DNA of 64,000 nt from Halobacteria archaeon HArc-gm2 (GCA_025517465.1 JAOPKE010000005.1:62001-126000), one strand, 5' to 3'; shown: positions 8,968 through 17,619, counted from the first letter of the stretch. Notes: generated by a model not told the origin, from the letters alone. Program-made: numbers and translations.

Positions 8968-10427
8968 CCGCCACCACCCCCGGCGGCCGCGGCGGTGGTC
9001 TCGCTCTCGCCACCCTCGGACTGCGGGTCGATGGCGTCGCGGATGCCGTCGCCCAGGGCGTTGAACGCCGTCACGACGGCGACGACCAGCAGACCGGGGA
9101 TCATGGCGATGTGCCAGGACTGGGTCGCGATGAACGGCTGGCCGAGACTCACTGCGCGGCCCCACTCGGGCGTCGGCGCGTCGATGCCGATGCCGAGGAA
9201 GGACAGCGCCGCCGTCCCGATGATGACGCCACCGAGCGTCATCGACGCGTAGACGAGCAGATAGCCCACGACGTAGGGGAGCATGTGTTTGCGCATCGTC
9301 GCGCTCGGGCGCTGGCCGAACGAGCGCGCGGCGTCGACCCACTCCTCGGTCGACACCTGAAACGCGGGGCCGCGGACGGCGCGCCACAGCCCCGGCCACC
9401 CGCTCAACCCGAAGACGAGCGCGATGAGGAGCCCGCCGTTGTAGATCCCCTCCAGCCAGTGGCCGTTGAACACGGCCATCGCCAGTATCAGCAGTAACAG
9501 CTGCGGGATCGACATCACCGAGTCGCCGACGATGACCACCGCGAGGTCGACGAGTCCCTTGTAGTAGGCCGTGGTCATGGCGAACACCGTCGCGAACGCG
9601 CCCATGATCCCCATCGACAGCAGGCCGATGAACAGCGAGACGCGGGCGCCGTACATCATGAAGGTGAACAGATCCTTCCCGTTCGGCATGGTCCCGAACG
9701 GGTGGAACCGGCCGAAGTCGTCGTACTGCCAGAGGCCGATGTTGTCGTCCCCGGCTCCCTGCGAGGTCGACTGGCTGTTAGCCTGGCCGACGAACACCGT
9801 CTCGACGCTGCCAGTCTCCTCGTCGAAGTACTGCATCTCGTAGCTGTATGGGTTCTCGATGTTCTCCTCGGCCAGCGCCGGGGAGAGCGTCGGCGCGAAC
9901 ACGGCCATGACAACGAACACCACCACGACGACGAAGCCGAACTTGCCCCACGAGTGCGATCGGAACCGGCGGACGACGTCGTCCGTCGGGGTCCAGTCGG
10001 CCTGCCGATAGTGCTCGCGGTAGAGCCGGTAGCCGTAGAGGAACCAGCCGATCAGCACGCCCACGTAGGCGTAGGTGAGCGCGAACCGTAGCAGCCAGGC
10101 GACCATTGGTTCGAGACCGAGGAAGGTGTTCGTCCAGGGCCCGTTCGCGCTCGTGCGCCACCCCTGGTTCGGGATCGTCTCTCGCGAGAGCAGCGTCGGA
10201 ATGGCCTCTGCCGCGGCCTTCGCGCTCTCGATCCCGGCCATCCCGGGGTTGCCGAAGGGCCAGGCTTTCACCATCCCCTGTACCAGCACGACTGCCAGGT
10301 CGACGAGCGCGCCGGCTTCGAGCGCGACCAGTGCGAGGAGCACCGCGACCCACACCGCTGCGGGTCGCTGGTTCTCCCGAATCCGTGTCCGCAGCGATCG
10401 GTGAACGGCGTGTTCGGTACCAGTCAT
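8964..10427 (-). CDS. dppC: Oligopeptide/dipeptide ABC transporter permease, DppC type
   Basis: 487 aa, much longer than the roughly 300 aa of bacterial DppC. An N-terminal extension (about 1-150) with two hydrophobic segments precedes the conserved core. The BPD permease core carries the EAA-type loop EEWVDAARSFGQRPS near residues 398-412 and ends with GDGIRDAIDPQ, typical of DppC/OppC. A soluble loop (about 190-250) is enriched in N, Q and acidic residues. It forms the channel with DppB. Confidence 0.93.
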   Translation of the reverse strand: MTGTEHAVHRSLRTRIRENQRPAAVWVAVLLALVALEAGALVDLAVVLVQGMVKAWPFGNPGMAGIESAKAAAEAIPTLLSRETIPNQGWRTSANGPWTNTFLGLEPMVAWLLRFALTYAYVGVLIGWFLYGYRLYREHYRQADWTPTDDVVRRFRSHSWGKFGFVVVVVFVVMAVFAPTLSPALAEENIENPYSYEMQYFDEETGSVETVFVGQANSQSTSQGAGDDNIGLWQYDDFGRFHPFGTMPNGKDLFTFMMYGARVSLFIGLLSMGIMGAFATVFAMTTAYYKGLVDLAVVIVGDSVMSIPQLLLLILAMAVFNGHWLEGIYNGGLLIALVFGLSGWPGLWRAVRGPAFQVSTEEWVDAARSFGQRPSATMRKHMLPYVVGYLLVYASMTLGGVIIGTAALSFLGIGIDAPTPEWGRAVSLGQPFIATQSWHIAMIPGLLVVAVVTAFNALGDGIRDAIDPQSEGGESETTAAAAGGGGG

Positions 10428-11506
10428 CAGTTCTCCTCGTAGCCGACTCTGGGGTCGATTATCGTGTACAGGAAGTCCTGCAGGACGTTCAGCGAGAGCG
10501 TCAGCAGGATGAATATGAAGGCCAGTGAGCCGACCAGCGGCAGGTCACCCTTGGTGGCGGCGGTGAAAAACAGCTGGCCGAGCCCGTTGATAGCGAAGAT
10601 GTACTCGACGATCACCGACCCGCCGATGAGCAGGAACGCCTCGGCGGTGATGATCGGGATCAGCGGGATGAGCGCGTTCCGGAAGACGTGCTTCCAGACG
10701 ATCGAGCGTGCGGAGACGCCCTTGGCCCGCGCCGTCTCGACGTAGTTCGAGTTGATCGTCTCGAGCACCGCGGTCCGGCCGATCCGCATCTCGTTCCCCA
10801 TCGACGACGACCCGAGCACGATGGCCGCCGGCAAGATCTGTTTGGTCGCGCCGAGCAACTGGTTGAACGCGCGTCCGGGGTCGGACAGGAACATGCCGGG
10901 GTCCGTCAGGAAACCCAGGTTGGGTGCGGTGACGACGTTCGTCGGGACGACCAGCTGCTGCCAGCTGAAGCCGAACAGCTGCTGTGAGTTCGACAGCACC
11001 GCGACGAGGATCACCGCGAGCCAGAAGTTCGGCATCGCCCGCCAGACGATCCCGCCGAACGAGGCGGTGTAGTCGCCCCACGTGTTCGGGTTGAGTCCGG
11101 CGTAGAAGCCCAGCGGGATCCCCACGAACAGGGCGATCAGCACCGACCAGAAGCCGAGCCAGAGCGTCCGCGGTGCGCGCAGAGCGATCACCTCGTAGAC
11201 GCTCGTCTCCGGGTAGATGACCCACGACTGGCCGAGATCAAGCGTCAACAGGCCTGCCATGAAGTCGACGTACTGTTGCCAGAGCGGCACGTCCACGTAC
11301 CTGACTTCGCCGTCGACCCTGACTGCACGTTCGATTCCGAGGTCGACGGCCACGTCGTGGTAGCCGGCGGGGTTTCCCATCCCGACGATGGCACGCGCCG
11401 GGTCCAGCGGGCCGGCGCGGACGATCAGGAACACGATCGACATCGCCAGCAGCAGGATGGGGACGGTCAGAACGAGTCGTTGCAGAAAATACTTCCATCT
11501 ACTCAT
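10427..11506 (-). CDS. dppB: Oligopeptide/dipeptide ABC transporter permease, DppB type
   Basis: 359 aa membrane protein starting MSRWKYFLQRLVLTVPILLL, the usual DppB N-terminal helix. The C-terminal permease core includes the EAA loop NYVETARAKGVSARSIVWKH and ends LYTIIDPRVGYEEN. Its TGA overlaps the ATG of dppC (TGATG). About 200 bp separate it from the solute-binding gene. Confidence 0.93.
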   Translation of the reverse strand: MSRWKYFLQRLVLTVPILLLAMSIVFLIVRAGPLDPARAIVGMGNPAGYHDVAVDLGIERAVRVDGEVRYVDVPLWQQYVDFMAGLLTLDLGQSWVIYPETSVYEVIALRAPRTLWLGFWSVLIALFVGIPLGFYAGLNPNTWGDYTASFGGIVWRAMPNFWLAVILVAVLSNSQQLFGFSWQQLVVPTNVVTAPNLGFLTDPGMFLSDPGRAFNQLLGATKQILPAAIVLGSSSMGNEMRIGRTAVLETINSNYVETARAKGVSARSIVWKHVFRNALIPLIPIITAEAFLLIGGSVIVEYIFAINGLGQLFFTAATKGDLPLVGSLAFIFILLTLSLNVLQDFLYTIIDPRVGYEEN

Positions 11507-11710
11507 GTGTTAGGATAGTTTACAAGAGCCGGGGTGTAGTGTGTTATCACGTATGAATTCTCGTCGCGATCGTATATTCACTGCGATCCGGCGAACGTCG
11601 GAGCGTCGTCGGCGCGGCCGGACGTCACTGACCGGTGGACGGCCGACGGCGCGGACGGGTGGCCGACCGCGCGGGTGAACGGCGACGCGTCCGGTCCCGC
11701 TGGACCGGCG

Positions 11711-13561
11711 TCACTCCTTCGTGGTGGTGTAGTGGGTCTGTCGCGAGATCCCCATCCCGCCGAACGGTTCGACGGAGACGTTGTCCCCGTAGAACCGCTC
11801 GGTGGCGCCGTGGACGATGTTGATAAGGACCACGTCCTCCCAGTTCGCCTCCTCGAGCTGGACGTAGGCCTCGGCACGGGTCTGGGTGGCCTCGTCGCTC
11901 GGGTCGAGGTTGTTCGAAATCGTGTCCCAGGCCTCCTGGGCCTGCGTCTTGGCGTCGGTGTCGATTTCGCTCCAGTTCGTGTACGTCAGCGCGGACTGAC
12001 CCAGTTCCGCGACGTCGGTGTACTCCGGGGCCATCAGCTGCACGAAGTTGTCCGGTGCCGGCCAGTCGGCGATCCAGCCGAGCGTGTAACACTGCAGGTT
12101 CCCTTTCTTCCCTTTCTCGATGATCGTCGCGAAGTCGGTCGGTTCCACGCTGGCGTTGATGTGGGCGGCCGACAGCTTGTCGCGCAGGCCGCGGACCATC
12201 TCGGTGAAGATGCCCTGGTAGGAGTTGATCGTCAGCTCGTACTGGTTGTCCGGCCCGTAGCCGGCCTCCTCCATGACCTGCTTCGCGTTCTCGATCTGAC
12301 TCTCGGCGAGGCCGTAGGGATAGTTCTCCTCGACGTGCTGGTCGTAGGCCTCGGCCCCGCCGGGGTAGATGGCGGGCGGCGTGAGGTGGTACGCCACAGG
12401 CTGGCGTTTCTTGAACGTCGAATTGGCGATCTCCTCGCGGTTGACCATGTACGCGACGGCCTTCCGGACGGCCGGTTCCGTGTTGGAGACGTCGAAGGCG
12501 ATGTAGTAGGTCCCGATCTCCGGCGTGCGGAGGTAGTTGACCGTCGTCCCGTTCAGGCTCCCCGAGGAGATGGGCCCGTACGTCCCCATCTCCTGGCCGG
12601 CCTCGGTCGTCTCCTCGACCGACACCTTACCCGGGTCGTAGTACTGGGTCGGTATCTTCAGGAGGTCGGCGTTCCCGTTCGTCGCATAGCGATACTGGGG
12701 CTCCGGCTTCTCGATGATGGCCCAGTTGATCGCGTCGAGTTTGGGCTGGTCGTCGCGACGGAAGTCCTCGAACGCGGTCACCTGGGCGGAGTCGCCCTGT
12801 TCCCAGAAGTCGAGGACGAACGGGCCGGTCCCGTAGGACGCGCTGGTGGCGATCGTCTCCTGGTCGACCTCGCCGTCGTAGCCCTCGATGTCGCCGACGA
12901 TGCCCTCGGGGTGGATGGCGAAGTTCCCGTACGCGAGCATCTGCATCGTCGCGTGGAACGGTCGACGCAGGGTAAAGGACACCTCGTAGTCGCCGGTCGC
13001 CTCGACCTGCATCGACCCCGGCTGGTACTCGTCTCCCGTGGCGTACGCCTCGCCGTTCTGGTTTTGCGCCTCGATCCCCATGGAGTCGAGGATGAAGTAC
13101 GCTCGCTCCGATGCGGGCGAAGCCGCCAGCCGCTCCCAGGAGTAGACGACGTCCGACGCCGTCAGTTCGCCCATGTCGTTGTGATACTGGACCCCTTCCT
13201 GGAGCGTGAACGTGTACTCCAGGAAGTCGTCGCTGGTCTCGTACCCCGTCGCGAGGTTCTGCTCGACCTCCGGGTTCGCGTTCGGATAGGTCATCAGCCC
13301 CTCGTAACACTGGTTTGCGACGATACCGCTCGCAGTGTCGGAGATGGCTACCGGGTCCAGCGACGTCATCGTCCCGGTGTTGATCATGTTCAGCGTGGTG
13401 CCGGCGTCACCGCCGTCACTACCGCTGGTCGTGTCGGTACTCTCGGCCGGAGTCGAATCGCCGCTGCCGCCGCCGTCACAGCCGGCCAGTACTGAGGCCC
13501 CTGCGACGCCGCCGGTGCCCTTCAGGAAATCTCGTCGGGATAGATTGTCTTTATCTAACAT
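11711..13561 (-). CDS. ABC transporter solute-binding lipoprotein, family 5 (peptide)
   Basis: 616 aa. The N-terminus has a twin-arginine motif (Arg9-Arg10 in SRRDFLK) and a lipobox LAGC with Cys28, so it is exported folded by Tat and lipid-anchored. A Gly/Ser/Thr/Asp-rich linker follows. The family-5 body shows DPVAISDTASGIVANQCYEG and the family signature region EYTFTLQEGVQYHNDMGELTASDVVYSWER. It captures peptides for the DppBCDF importer. Being first in the operon with its own promoter and a 204 bp gap before dppB fits higher expression of the binding protein. Confidence 0.94.
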   Translation of the reverse strand: MLDKDNLSRRDFLKGTGGVAGASVLAGCDGGGSGDSTPAESTDTTSGSDGGDAGTTLNMINTGTMTSLDPVAISDTASGIVANQCYEGLMTYPNANPEVEQNLATGYETSDDFLEYTFTLQEGVQYHNDMGELTASDVVYSWERLAASPASERAYFILDSMGIEAQNQNGEAYATGDEYQPGSMQVEATGDYEVSFTLRRPFHATMQMLAYGNFAIHPEGIVGDIEGYDGEVDQETIATSASYGTGPFVLDFWEQGDSAQVTAFEDFRRDDQPKLDAINWAIIEKPEPQYRYATNGNADLLKIPTQYYDPGKVSVEETTEAGQEMGTYGPISSGSLNGTTVNYLRTPEIGTYYIAFDVSNTEPAVRKAVAYMVNREEIANSTFKKRQPVAYHLTPPAIYPGGAEAYDQHVEENYPYGLAESQIENAKQVMEEAGYGPDNQYELTINSYQGIFTEMVRGLRDKLSAAHINASVEPTDFATIIEKGKKGNLQCYTLGWIADWPAPDNFVQLMAPEYTDVAELGQSALTYTNWSEIDTDAKTQAQEAWDTISNNLDPSDEATQTRAEAYVQLEEANWEDVVLINIVHGATERFYGDNVSVEPFGGMGISRQTHYTTTKE

Positions 13562-14084
13562 GGTTTTTGTTGGCTCGCAACATATCGTCAGTTGTTGACC
13601 CGCCAGTCTCGCCTATCACGTCTTTCAAATTCGTACGGAATAAGCGTGTTGGATGTTACAGTCGGCATTTCACATTGCGTATCTACTTTCCGAATGATGT
13701 ATATCTGCCTTTGATCAGTAACGAACGGAAGTGATCATCGATGGCCCCTTACCGACCGAGATTCGGTCCGGACGGGCCAACCGTTTCCGTCAGCGGCGTC
13801 GCCGCGCGGCCGTGAGCAGTGTTCCATCGAGATACACCGCGAAAACCCGGATGGCACGCCTGTCGCCCAGTGTGACCACGACGACGTCGAACGTTCGTTC
13901 CAGCGGACTGGTTCTCTCCCGAGGAGTGAGGTATCCATTTGCCCCTCCCCTCCCAACAGTGCATCCTACGGCCAGTCGCGTGGCCGCGGGGCGGTCCGGA
14001 GGCCGTGCTGAATCGGCACCAGACGATAGTTGTCTGTCGGGTTCCGATCAGGTTGAAGTACGATGACGGACCGAACTCGCCCCG
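13562..14084. other. Intergenic region between dpp operon and nuclease gene
   Basis: 523 bp. Next to the dpp operon it is AT-richer than its surroundings (about 13562-13725) and holds the promoter of the solute-binding gene: a TATA-like GATATG on the minus strand at 13581-13586, 20-25 bp before the ATG. ATGTATATCTG near 13695-13705 is a second TATA-like patch. The remaining part (13730-14080) has short open frames on both strands with no protein-like composition; I see no gene there. Confidence 0.5.
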
Positions 14085-14531
14085 ATGAACGAGGGAAGAG
14101 CGCACCAGTGCCGCGGGCGGCGGACGGAGGCGGTCGTTACGAGCCGATTGATCGACCGGGGAATCGCCGTGTTCACCCCCGTGTTCGGGTCTGAACGGTA
14201 CGACCTGGTAATCGACCGCGACGGCGATCTGCAGCGAGTGCAGGTGAAGACGGCCTACGACCACCACGACAGGGACGGAACCATCGTCGTCGAGTTCGAC
14301 TGTACCGTCTACGACAGCGACGGCACGCCACAGAAGACGTACTACACGAGTGACGAACTGGACGCGTACGTCGTCTACTACGAGCCGACAGACGTCACTC
14401 TCTTCGTTCCCTTCGACGAGACGCCGGAGACGCAGATGAACTTCAGCCTCCGGGACCCGGGCGACTACGGAGAGTACAACCGAAAAGCAATACACTTCGT
14501 CGGAGACTATACCCTGGACGAGCGGTTGTGA
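14085..14531 (+). CDS. PD-(D/E)XK-type nuclease-like protein overlapping tRNA-Leu
   Basis: 148 aa. The N-terminal half reads like a small PD-(D/E)XK nuclease of the type associated with group I introns or archaeal Hjc-like proteins: an early Glu in RRTEAVV, Asp in SERYDLVIDRDG, and QVKTA with the catalytic-type Lys. The second half (VYDSDGTPQKTYY...DAYVVYYEP) matches the fold's later strands. The start at 14085 is the only good ATG. Its TGA (14529-14531) shares two bases with the 5' end of the tRNA gene. Endonuclease activity and target are unproven. Confidence 0.75.
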   Translation: MNEGRAHQCRGRRTEAVVTSRLIDRGIAVFTPVFGSERYDLVIDRDGDLQRVQVKTAYDHHDRDGTIVVEFDCTVYDSDGTPQKTYYTSDELDAYVVYYEPTDVTLFVPFDETPETQMNFSLRDPGDYGEYNRKAIHFVGDYTLDERL

Positions 14532-14612
14532 GGGGGTAGCCAAGTGGTCAACGGCGCGGGTCTTAAGAACCCGTCTCGTAGGAGTTCCGGGGTTCGAACC
14601 CCCGTCCCCTCA
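14530..14612 (+). tRNA. tRNA-Leu (anticodon UAA)
   Basis: 83 nt. Acceptor stem GAGGGGG (14530-14536) pairs with TCCCCTC (14605-14611) with one G-U pair; discriminator A at 14612. D stem GCC/GGC. Anticodon stem CGGGT/ACCCG around loop CTTAAGA (14562-14568), anticodon TAA at 14564-14566. A long class II variable arm (CTC-GTAG-GAG) and the T arm CGGGG-TTCGAAC-CCCCG are complete. No intron and no encoded CCA. Its 5' end overlaps the stop codon of the preceding gene. Confidence 0.97.
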
Positions 14613-14637
14613 ATCTCTCTCCGTCGCTGTGTCACCT

Positions 14638-15123
14638 TCAGTGGCCACGCCAGCGAACGACGGCTATCGGGAGCGCGAGAAGTCCGGCGAGCGCACAGCC
14701 CGCGTAGACCGGCAGAAACGCCGTAGCACCGACGTAGAATGGATTGACTTCCAGCGGGAAGAACGGCCGTGCGTCCGTGTAGAGCTTCGCGTCGAGCAAC
14801 ACGTGGGAGTACACGCCGACGAGCGCCGCGGCCACCACCGGACCGGCGGCGTCGGTGTCGGCCAGGCGGAGCGGCGCCAGCAGGGGTCGGAGACGCTCTC
14901 CGAATCCGGTGATCACGCCTGCGAGCAGAAGCGCCACGACGGTTCCGCCTGCGAACGTCGTCAGGATACCGTGGATGGGCGGGTCGAGCGGGCCGAAGAG
15001 GACGAGCGCGGCGCGGACGTCGACGACGACGCTGGCGGCGAGCAGGGTCGGGAGGTCCAGTCGACGATGGAGGATCACACCGATCAGTAGCGCGGGACCG
15101 AGGTGGAAGGGCGTGAGCGGCAT
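14638..15123 (-). CDS. YdjM/DUF457-like membrane-bound hydrolase family protein
   Basis: 161 aa, mostly membrane-embedded. The N-terminus MPLTPFHLGPALLIG carries the early His typical of the YdjM/DUF457 inner-membrane putative metal-dependent hydrolases, with DPPIHG and YSHVLLDAKLY as further His/Asp sites and a conserved-looking ARPFFPLEVNPF segment. No substrate is known for the family. The start at 15123 puts the first His at residue 7 as in relatives. Confidence 0.7.
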   Translation of the reverse strand: MPLTPFHLGPALLIGVILHRRLDLPTLLAASVVVDVRAALVLFGPLDPPIHGILTTFAGGTVVALLLAGVITGFGERLRPLLAPLRLADTDAAGPVVAAALVGVYSHVLLDAKLYTDARPFFPLEVNPFYVGATAFLPVYAGCALAGLLALPIAVVRWRGH

Positions 15124-15211
15124 CGCCGGAACGGTTGCCGCGCGGACGCTTAACTCTCCGGGCGGACCGCTGACGACGGCCTTTTGACGCACACTCACCT
15201 ACCGAACGCCA

Positions 15212-15730
15212 ATGACCGACGAGCTTCCGGACGCCGTCGAGCAGGCGTTCGACCGCCACGACGCATACGAGCGGGCCGACGACGGATCGTATCGCCTGAC
15301 GACGACGGTGTTCGACGGCCGCGTCACCGCAGAAGATGCGGAAGAGTGGCGAACCAGCTATACCGTCACCGTGCGCGCGCCGACGCTCCACGCCGCCACC
15401 GAGGACGAAGTCGGCGACGCCGTCGCCGACGGCTGGTTCGAGACGCTGGAACTCCGCCTGGAGGACGCCCCGAAAGCGACGCGGGCTGACGTCGAACTCG
15501 ACGCGTTCTCGGTCGAACGGGACGGCGAAGACGTCCTCACCACCTACGAGTTCACGTTCGGCAGCGCCGACCGGGCCGCCGACGTGGCCAAGGCCTTCGT
15601 CGAGTACGTCGAGGGCACCTACGTCGAAGGAATCGTCCCCGGCTACAGCTACGAAGGCAAGGTCGCGGACCTGGTCAGCGACGCTTCCAGCGGGGGTGGC
15701 GAGGGCGAGGTCGGCGGCACGCCGCTGTAG
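15212..15730 (+). CDS. Haloarchaeal conserved protein (DUF5813-like)
   Basis: 172 aa acidic soluble protein. From memory it matches the haloarchaea-restricted DUF5813 family, which I cannot confirm here. It has alternating strands and helices (YRLTTTVFDGRVT, YTVTVRAPTLHAA, FVEYVEGTYVEGIVPGYSYEG) and a Gly/Glu-rich C-terminal tail. No catalytic motif seen. It is followed by a hairpin-rich intergenic stretch. Confidence 0.75.
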   Translation: MTDELPDAVEQAFDRHDAYERADDGSYRLTTTVFDGRVTAEDAEEWRTSYTVTVRAPTLHAATEDEVGDAVADGWFETLELRLEDAPKATRADVELDAFSVERDGEDVLTTYEFTFGSADRAADVAKAFVEYVEGTYVEGIVPGYSYEGKVADLVSDASSGGGEGEVGGTPL

Positions 15731-15744
15731 CGGTTGCGCTAACC

Positions 15745-15935
15745 TTCCAGCATACGGCGCGAGCACCGGAAGAGCAAGCTCTTCCGAGCACCCGTTCGCT
15801 TCGCTCACGGGAACGAAGCGAGCCGTTTCACCGGTCACGAGCGGAGCGAGTGACCGGGAAGTTTGAAACTAAAGTTTGCGAGGAGGGGTTCGAGCGCGCC
15901 GAAGGCGCGACTCGAACCCGACGACGTAAAGTTTA
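15745..15935. repeat. Hairpin-rich intergenic block
   Basis: Four perfect or near-perfect stem-loops in 190 bp: GGAAGAGC/GCTCTTCC (15768-15785), a CGTTCGCTTCGCTCACGG stem near 15791-15825, CCGGTCAC/GTGACCGG (15831-15857), and a two-part stem GGGTTCGAG/CTCGAACCC enclosing CGCGCC/GGCGCG (15886-15919). AAGTTT recurs three times around the last stem. It lies between convergent genes and may serve in bidirectional termination, or be a decayed relative of the large structured repeats, whose variable arms have similar hairpins. Confidence 0.6.
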
Positions 15936-15939
15936 GTCG

Positions 15940-16170
15940 CTAGTCCATCGCGATGTACGTCTGCGTGTCCTCGATGCCGTCGATGTCCTGGATCTGGGTG
16001 GCGGCAACGTCCTTGACCTCGCCGGGGGTCTCGACGTCGACTTTGGCGATGAGGTCGACGTCCCCGGCGACGATGGAGGCCTCGACGACGCCCTCGATAG
16101 CCTCGATGTCGCGTTTCAGTCGGTCGGCCTCGCCGGTGTGGGCCTTGACCATGACGTAGGCGACGACCAT
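15940..16170 (-). CDS. Stand-alone Lrp/AsnC ligand-binding (RAM) domain protein
   Basis: 76 aa consisting only of the AsnC C-terminal ligand domain (MVVAYVMVKAHTGEADRLKR...GIEDTQTYIAMD), with no DNA-binding helix. Such domains bind small molecules and oligomerise. The ATG at 16170 lies 1 nt after the stop of the TrkA gene, so both are cotranscribed. Its sequence parallels the protein encoded on the other strand at 16963-17193. It probably senses a ligand for the K+ system; the ligand is unknown. Confidence 0.88.
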   Translation of the reverse strand: MVVAYVMVKAHTGEADRLKRDIEAIEGVVEASIVAGDVDLIAKVDVETPGEVKDVAATQIQDIDGIEDTQTYIAMD

Positions 16171-16171
16171 G

Positions 16172-16858
16172 CTACACACCCCCCGCGGCCGCCTTGCGGC
16201 CGGTCTCGCCGACGACGATGCTGCGGACGTCCGAGAGCGCGTCGAAGTCCGCGAGGACGATGAGGTGGTCGCCGAGTTCGAGGGTGTCGTCGTCGGTGGC
16301 CAGCCGGGCCGGTTCGCCGTCCTTGCCGAAGGCCATCATCGTCGAGTGGGCGGGGAGTTCGAGTTCGCTCAGCGAGTAACCCCGGACGGGTGACTGCTCG
16401 GTGACGGTGAGTTCGACGAGCTGGAGGTTGTGGGCGACGTCGGCGACGGCGCGGATGCTGCCGCCCAGCAGGGCGTTCTTGGCGGCAATGGCGCCCAGCC
16501 GCTCGGGGTAGATCACCTCGTCGACGTCCTCGGCGTAGGTGCGGTAGATCTCCTCGCGGTAGTCCTCGTCGATGCGCATGACCGTGCGACAGCCGTGTTC
16601 CTTGGCGATCATACAGGCGACGAAATTGTCGTTGAGGTCGCCGGTGAGCGCACCGAGCGCGTCCGCGCTGTTCAGGTCGGCCTCGTCGAGGGTCGCTTCC
16701 ATCGCCCCGTCGCCCTCGATGGCATCGTACCCCTCTTCGCGAGCCCGCGCTACCTTCGCGTCGTCGCTGTCGATGACGACGACGTCGTGCCCGCTCTCGT
16801 CGAGGACGCGGGCCGTCCGGAGCCCGACGCGACCGGAACCCACGATAACGAATCGCAT
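16172..16858 (-). CDS. trkA: TrkA-type potassium uptake regulatory subunit
   Basis: 228 aa. TrkA-N (RCK) Rossmann domain with VIVGSGRVGLRTARVL and a following acidic residue in VVVIDSD, typical of NAD binding; a TrkA-C domain occupies about 140-228 (LVELTVTEQSPVRGYSLSEL). It has no membrane segment, so it acts as a cytosolic gating subunit for a TrkH or channel protein encoded elsewhere. A TATA-like CATTTATCC (16882-16890, minus strand) precedes it. It is flanked by two RAM-domain genes. Confidence 0.92.
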   Translation of the reverse strand: MRFVIVGSGRVGLRTARVLDESGHDVVVIDSDDAKVARAREEGYDAIEGDGAMEATLDEADLNSADALGALTGDLNDNFVACMIAKEHGCRTVMRIDEDYREEIYRTYAEDVDEVIYPERLGAIAAKNALLGGSIRAVADVAHNLQLVELTVTEQSPVRGYSLSELELPAHSTMMAFGKDGEPARLATDDDTLELGDHLIVLADFDALSDVRSIVVGETGRKAAAGGV

Positions 16859-16859
16859 G

Positions 16860-16890
16860 GTAACTGTTACAACCTGGGGGTGGATAAATG
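16860..16890 (-). promoter_or_regulatory. trkA promoter with palindrome
   Basis: TATA-like CATTTATCC at 16882-16890 read on the minus strand, 24-32 bp before the trkA ATG. Between it and the start codon lies GTAAC-T-GTTAC (16860-16870), a perfect 5+5 palindrome abutting the ATG, placed where an operator would block initiation. Confidence 0.45.
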
Positions 16891-16952
16891 TACCCCGAAC
16901 GACGGACCGCCGTGGGGCGGTGGCGGGCAAACCTTTTCGTGGTATCGTGTCA

Positions 16953-16965
16953 CATACTACGTATG
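16953..16965 (+). promoter_or_regulatory. Palindrome over the start codon of the second RAM gene
   Basis: CATAC-TAC-GTATG is a perfect 5+5 inverted repeat ending in the start codon at 16963. With the palindrome at 16860-16870 it brackets the divergent promoter region. Whether a Lrp-type regulator binds is untested. Confidence 0.35.
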
Positions 16966-17193
16966 GTCACCGCCTTCATCATGATAAAGACCGCCGCGGG
17001 GAAGTCTGAAGGGCTCCTGGCGGCCATCCGCGACCACGAAGGGGTCACCGACGCCCACATCGTCGCCGGCCAGTACGACATCATCGCCGAGGCCGCCGGC
17101 GACGAGGTGTACGACGTGATGCACTCGGTCGCGACGCGTATCCGCGACCTGGACGGCGTCGCCGACACGCGCACCTACATCTGTCTGGAGTGA
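16963..17193 (+). CDS. Stand-alone Lrp/AsnC ligand-binding (RAM) domain protein
   Basis: 76 aa, RAM domain only (MVTAFIMIKTAAGKSEGLLAA...GVADTRTYICLE). Same length and layout as the protein at 15940-16170, from which it probably arose by duplication. It is divergent from trkA with a 104 bp gap, suggesting joint control of K+ homeostasis. No DNA-binding region. Confidence 0.88.
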   Translation: MVTAFIMIKTAAGKSEGLLAAIRDHEGVTDAHIVAGQYDIIAEAAGDEVYDVMHSVATRIRDLDGVADTRTYICLE

Positions 17194-17301
17194 TCCCGAC
17201 CGGCCGAGTCACCGGGCGGTGTCTCCCACCGACTGTCGGAATCGGCGCTCCCGACGGTAGCGCTTCGATACGGCAAAGAGGGCTGAGTCACTAGCGCCAC
17301 C

Positions 17302-17619
17302 ATGGTCGGCGTCGTCGGTATCACTGGTCTCCTCGTCATCGTGCTGGTCAACAGCGCGCTCGCTGCCCTCATGACCCGCTTCTTCCGCGTCCGCCTCGAG
17401 ACGGCCTGGGGGAGTATCCTCTACGCCCTCTTCCTCATCCCGCTCACGATGGTGGTGGTGCTGTTCGTCCTCTCGGGCGTGTTCGGCCTCGGGGTCGACC
17501 TGGGGAGCCGCGCGACGGTCATCGCCATCACCATCGCGGTGCCACTCGCCCTCGGCATCACCTTCGACTACTTCTGGATGCCCGCGCCCGACGAAGTGGA
17601 CGTCCCCGAGCGATCCTAG
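17302..17619 (+). CDS. Small three-helix membrane protein, unknown function
   Basis: 105 aa with three hydrophobic segments (about 5-27, 38-60, 72-92) and an acidic C-terminus PAPDEVDVPERS. The Arg-rich loop TRFFRVRLETAWG after the first helix is probably cytosolic. Typical of haloarchaeal conserved membrane proteins; no function can be assigned. It is followed by structured repeat copy B. Confidence 0.7.
   Translation: MVGVVGITGLLVIVLVNSALAALMTRFFRVRLETAWGSILYALFLIPLTMVVVLFVLSGVFGLGVDLGSRATVIAITIAVPLALGITFDYFWMPAPDEVDVPERS

Noticed and set aside
11675-13495. Long plus-strand frame of about 600 codons opposite the solute-binding protein gene
   Set aside because: Antisense shadow: high GC and acidic codon use leave the opposite strand open. 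The lipoprotein on the minus strand has a Tat signal, lipobox and family motifs.
13731-14066. Frame of 111 codons upstream of the nuclease gene
   Set aside because: Arg/Ser/Thr-rich composition without domain; no TATA-like box at the right distance.
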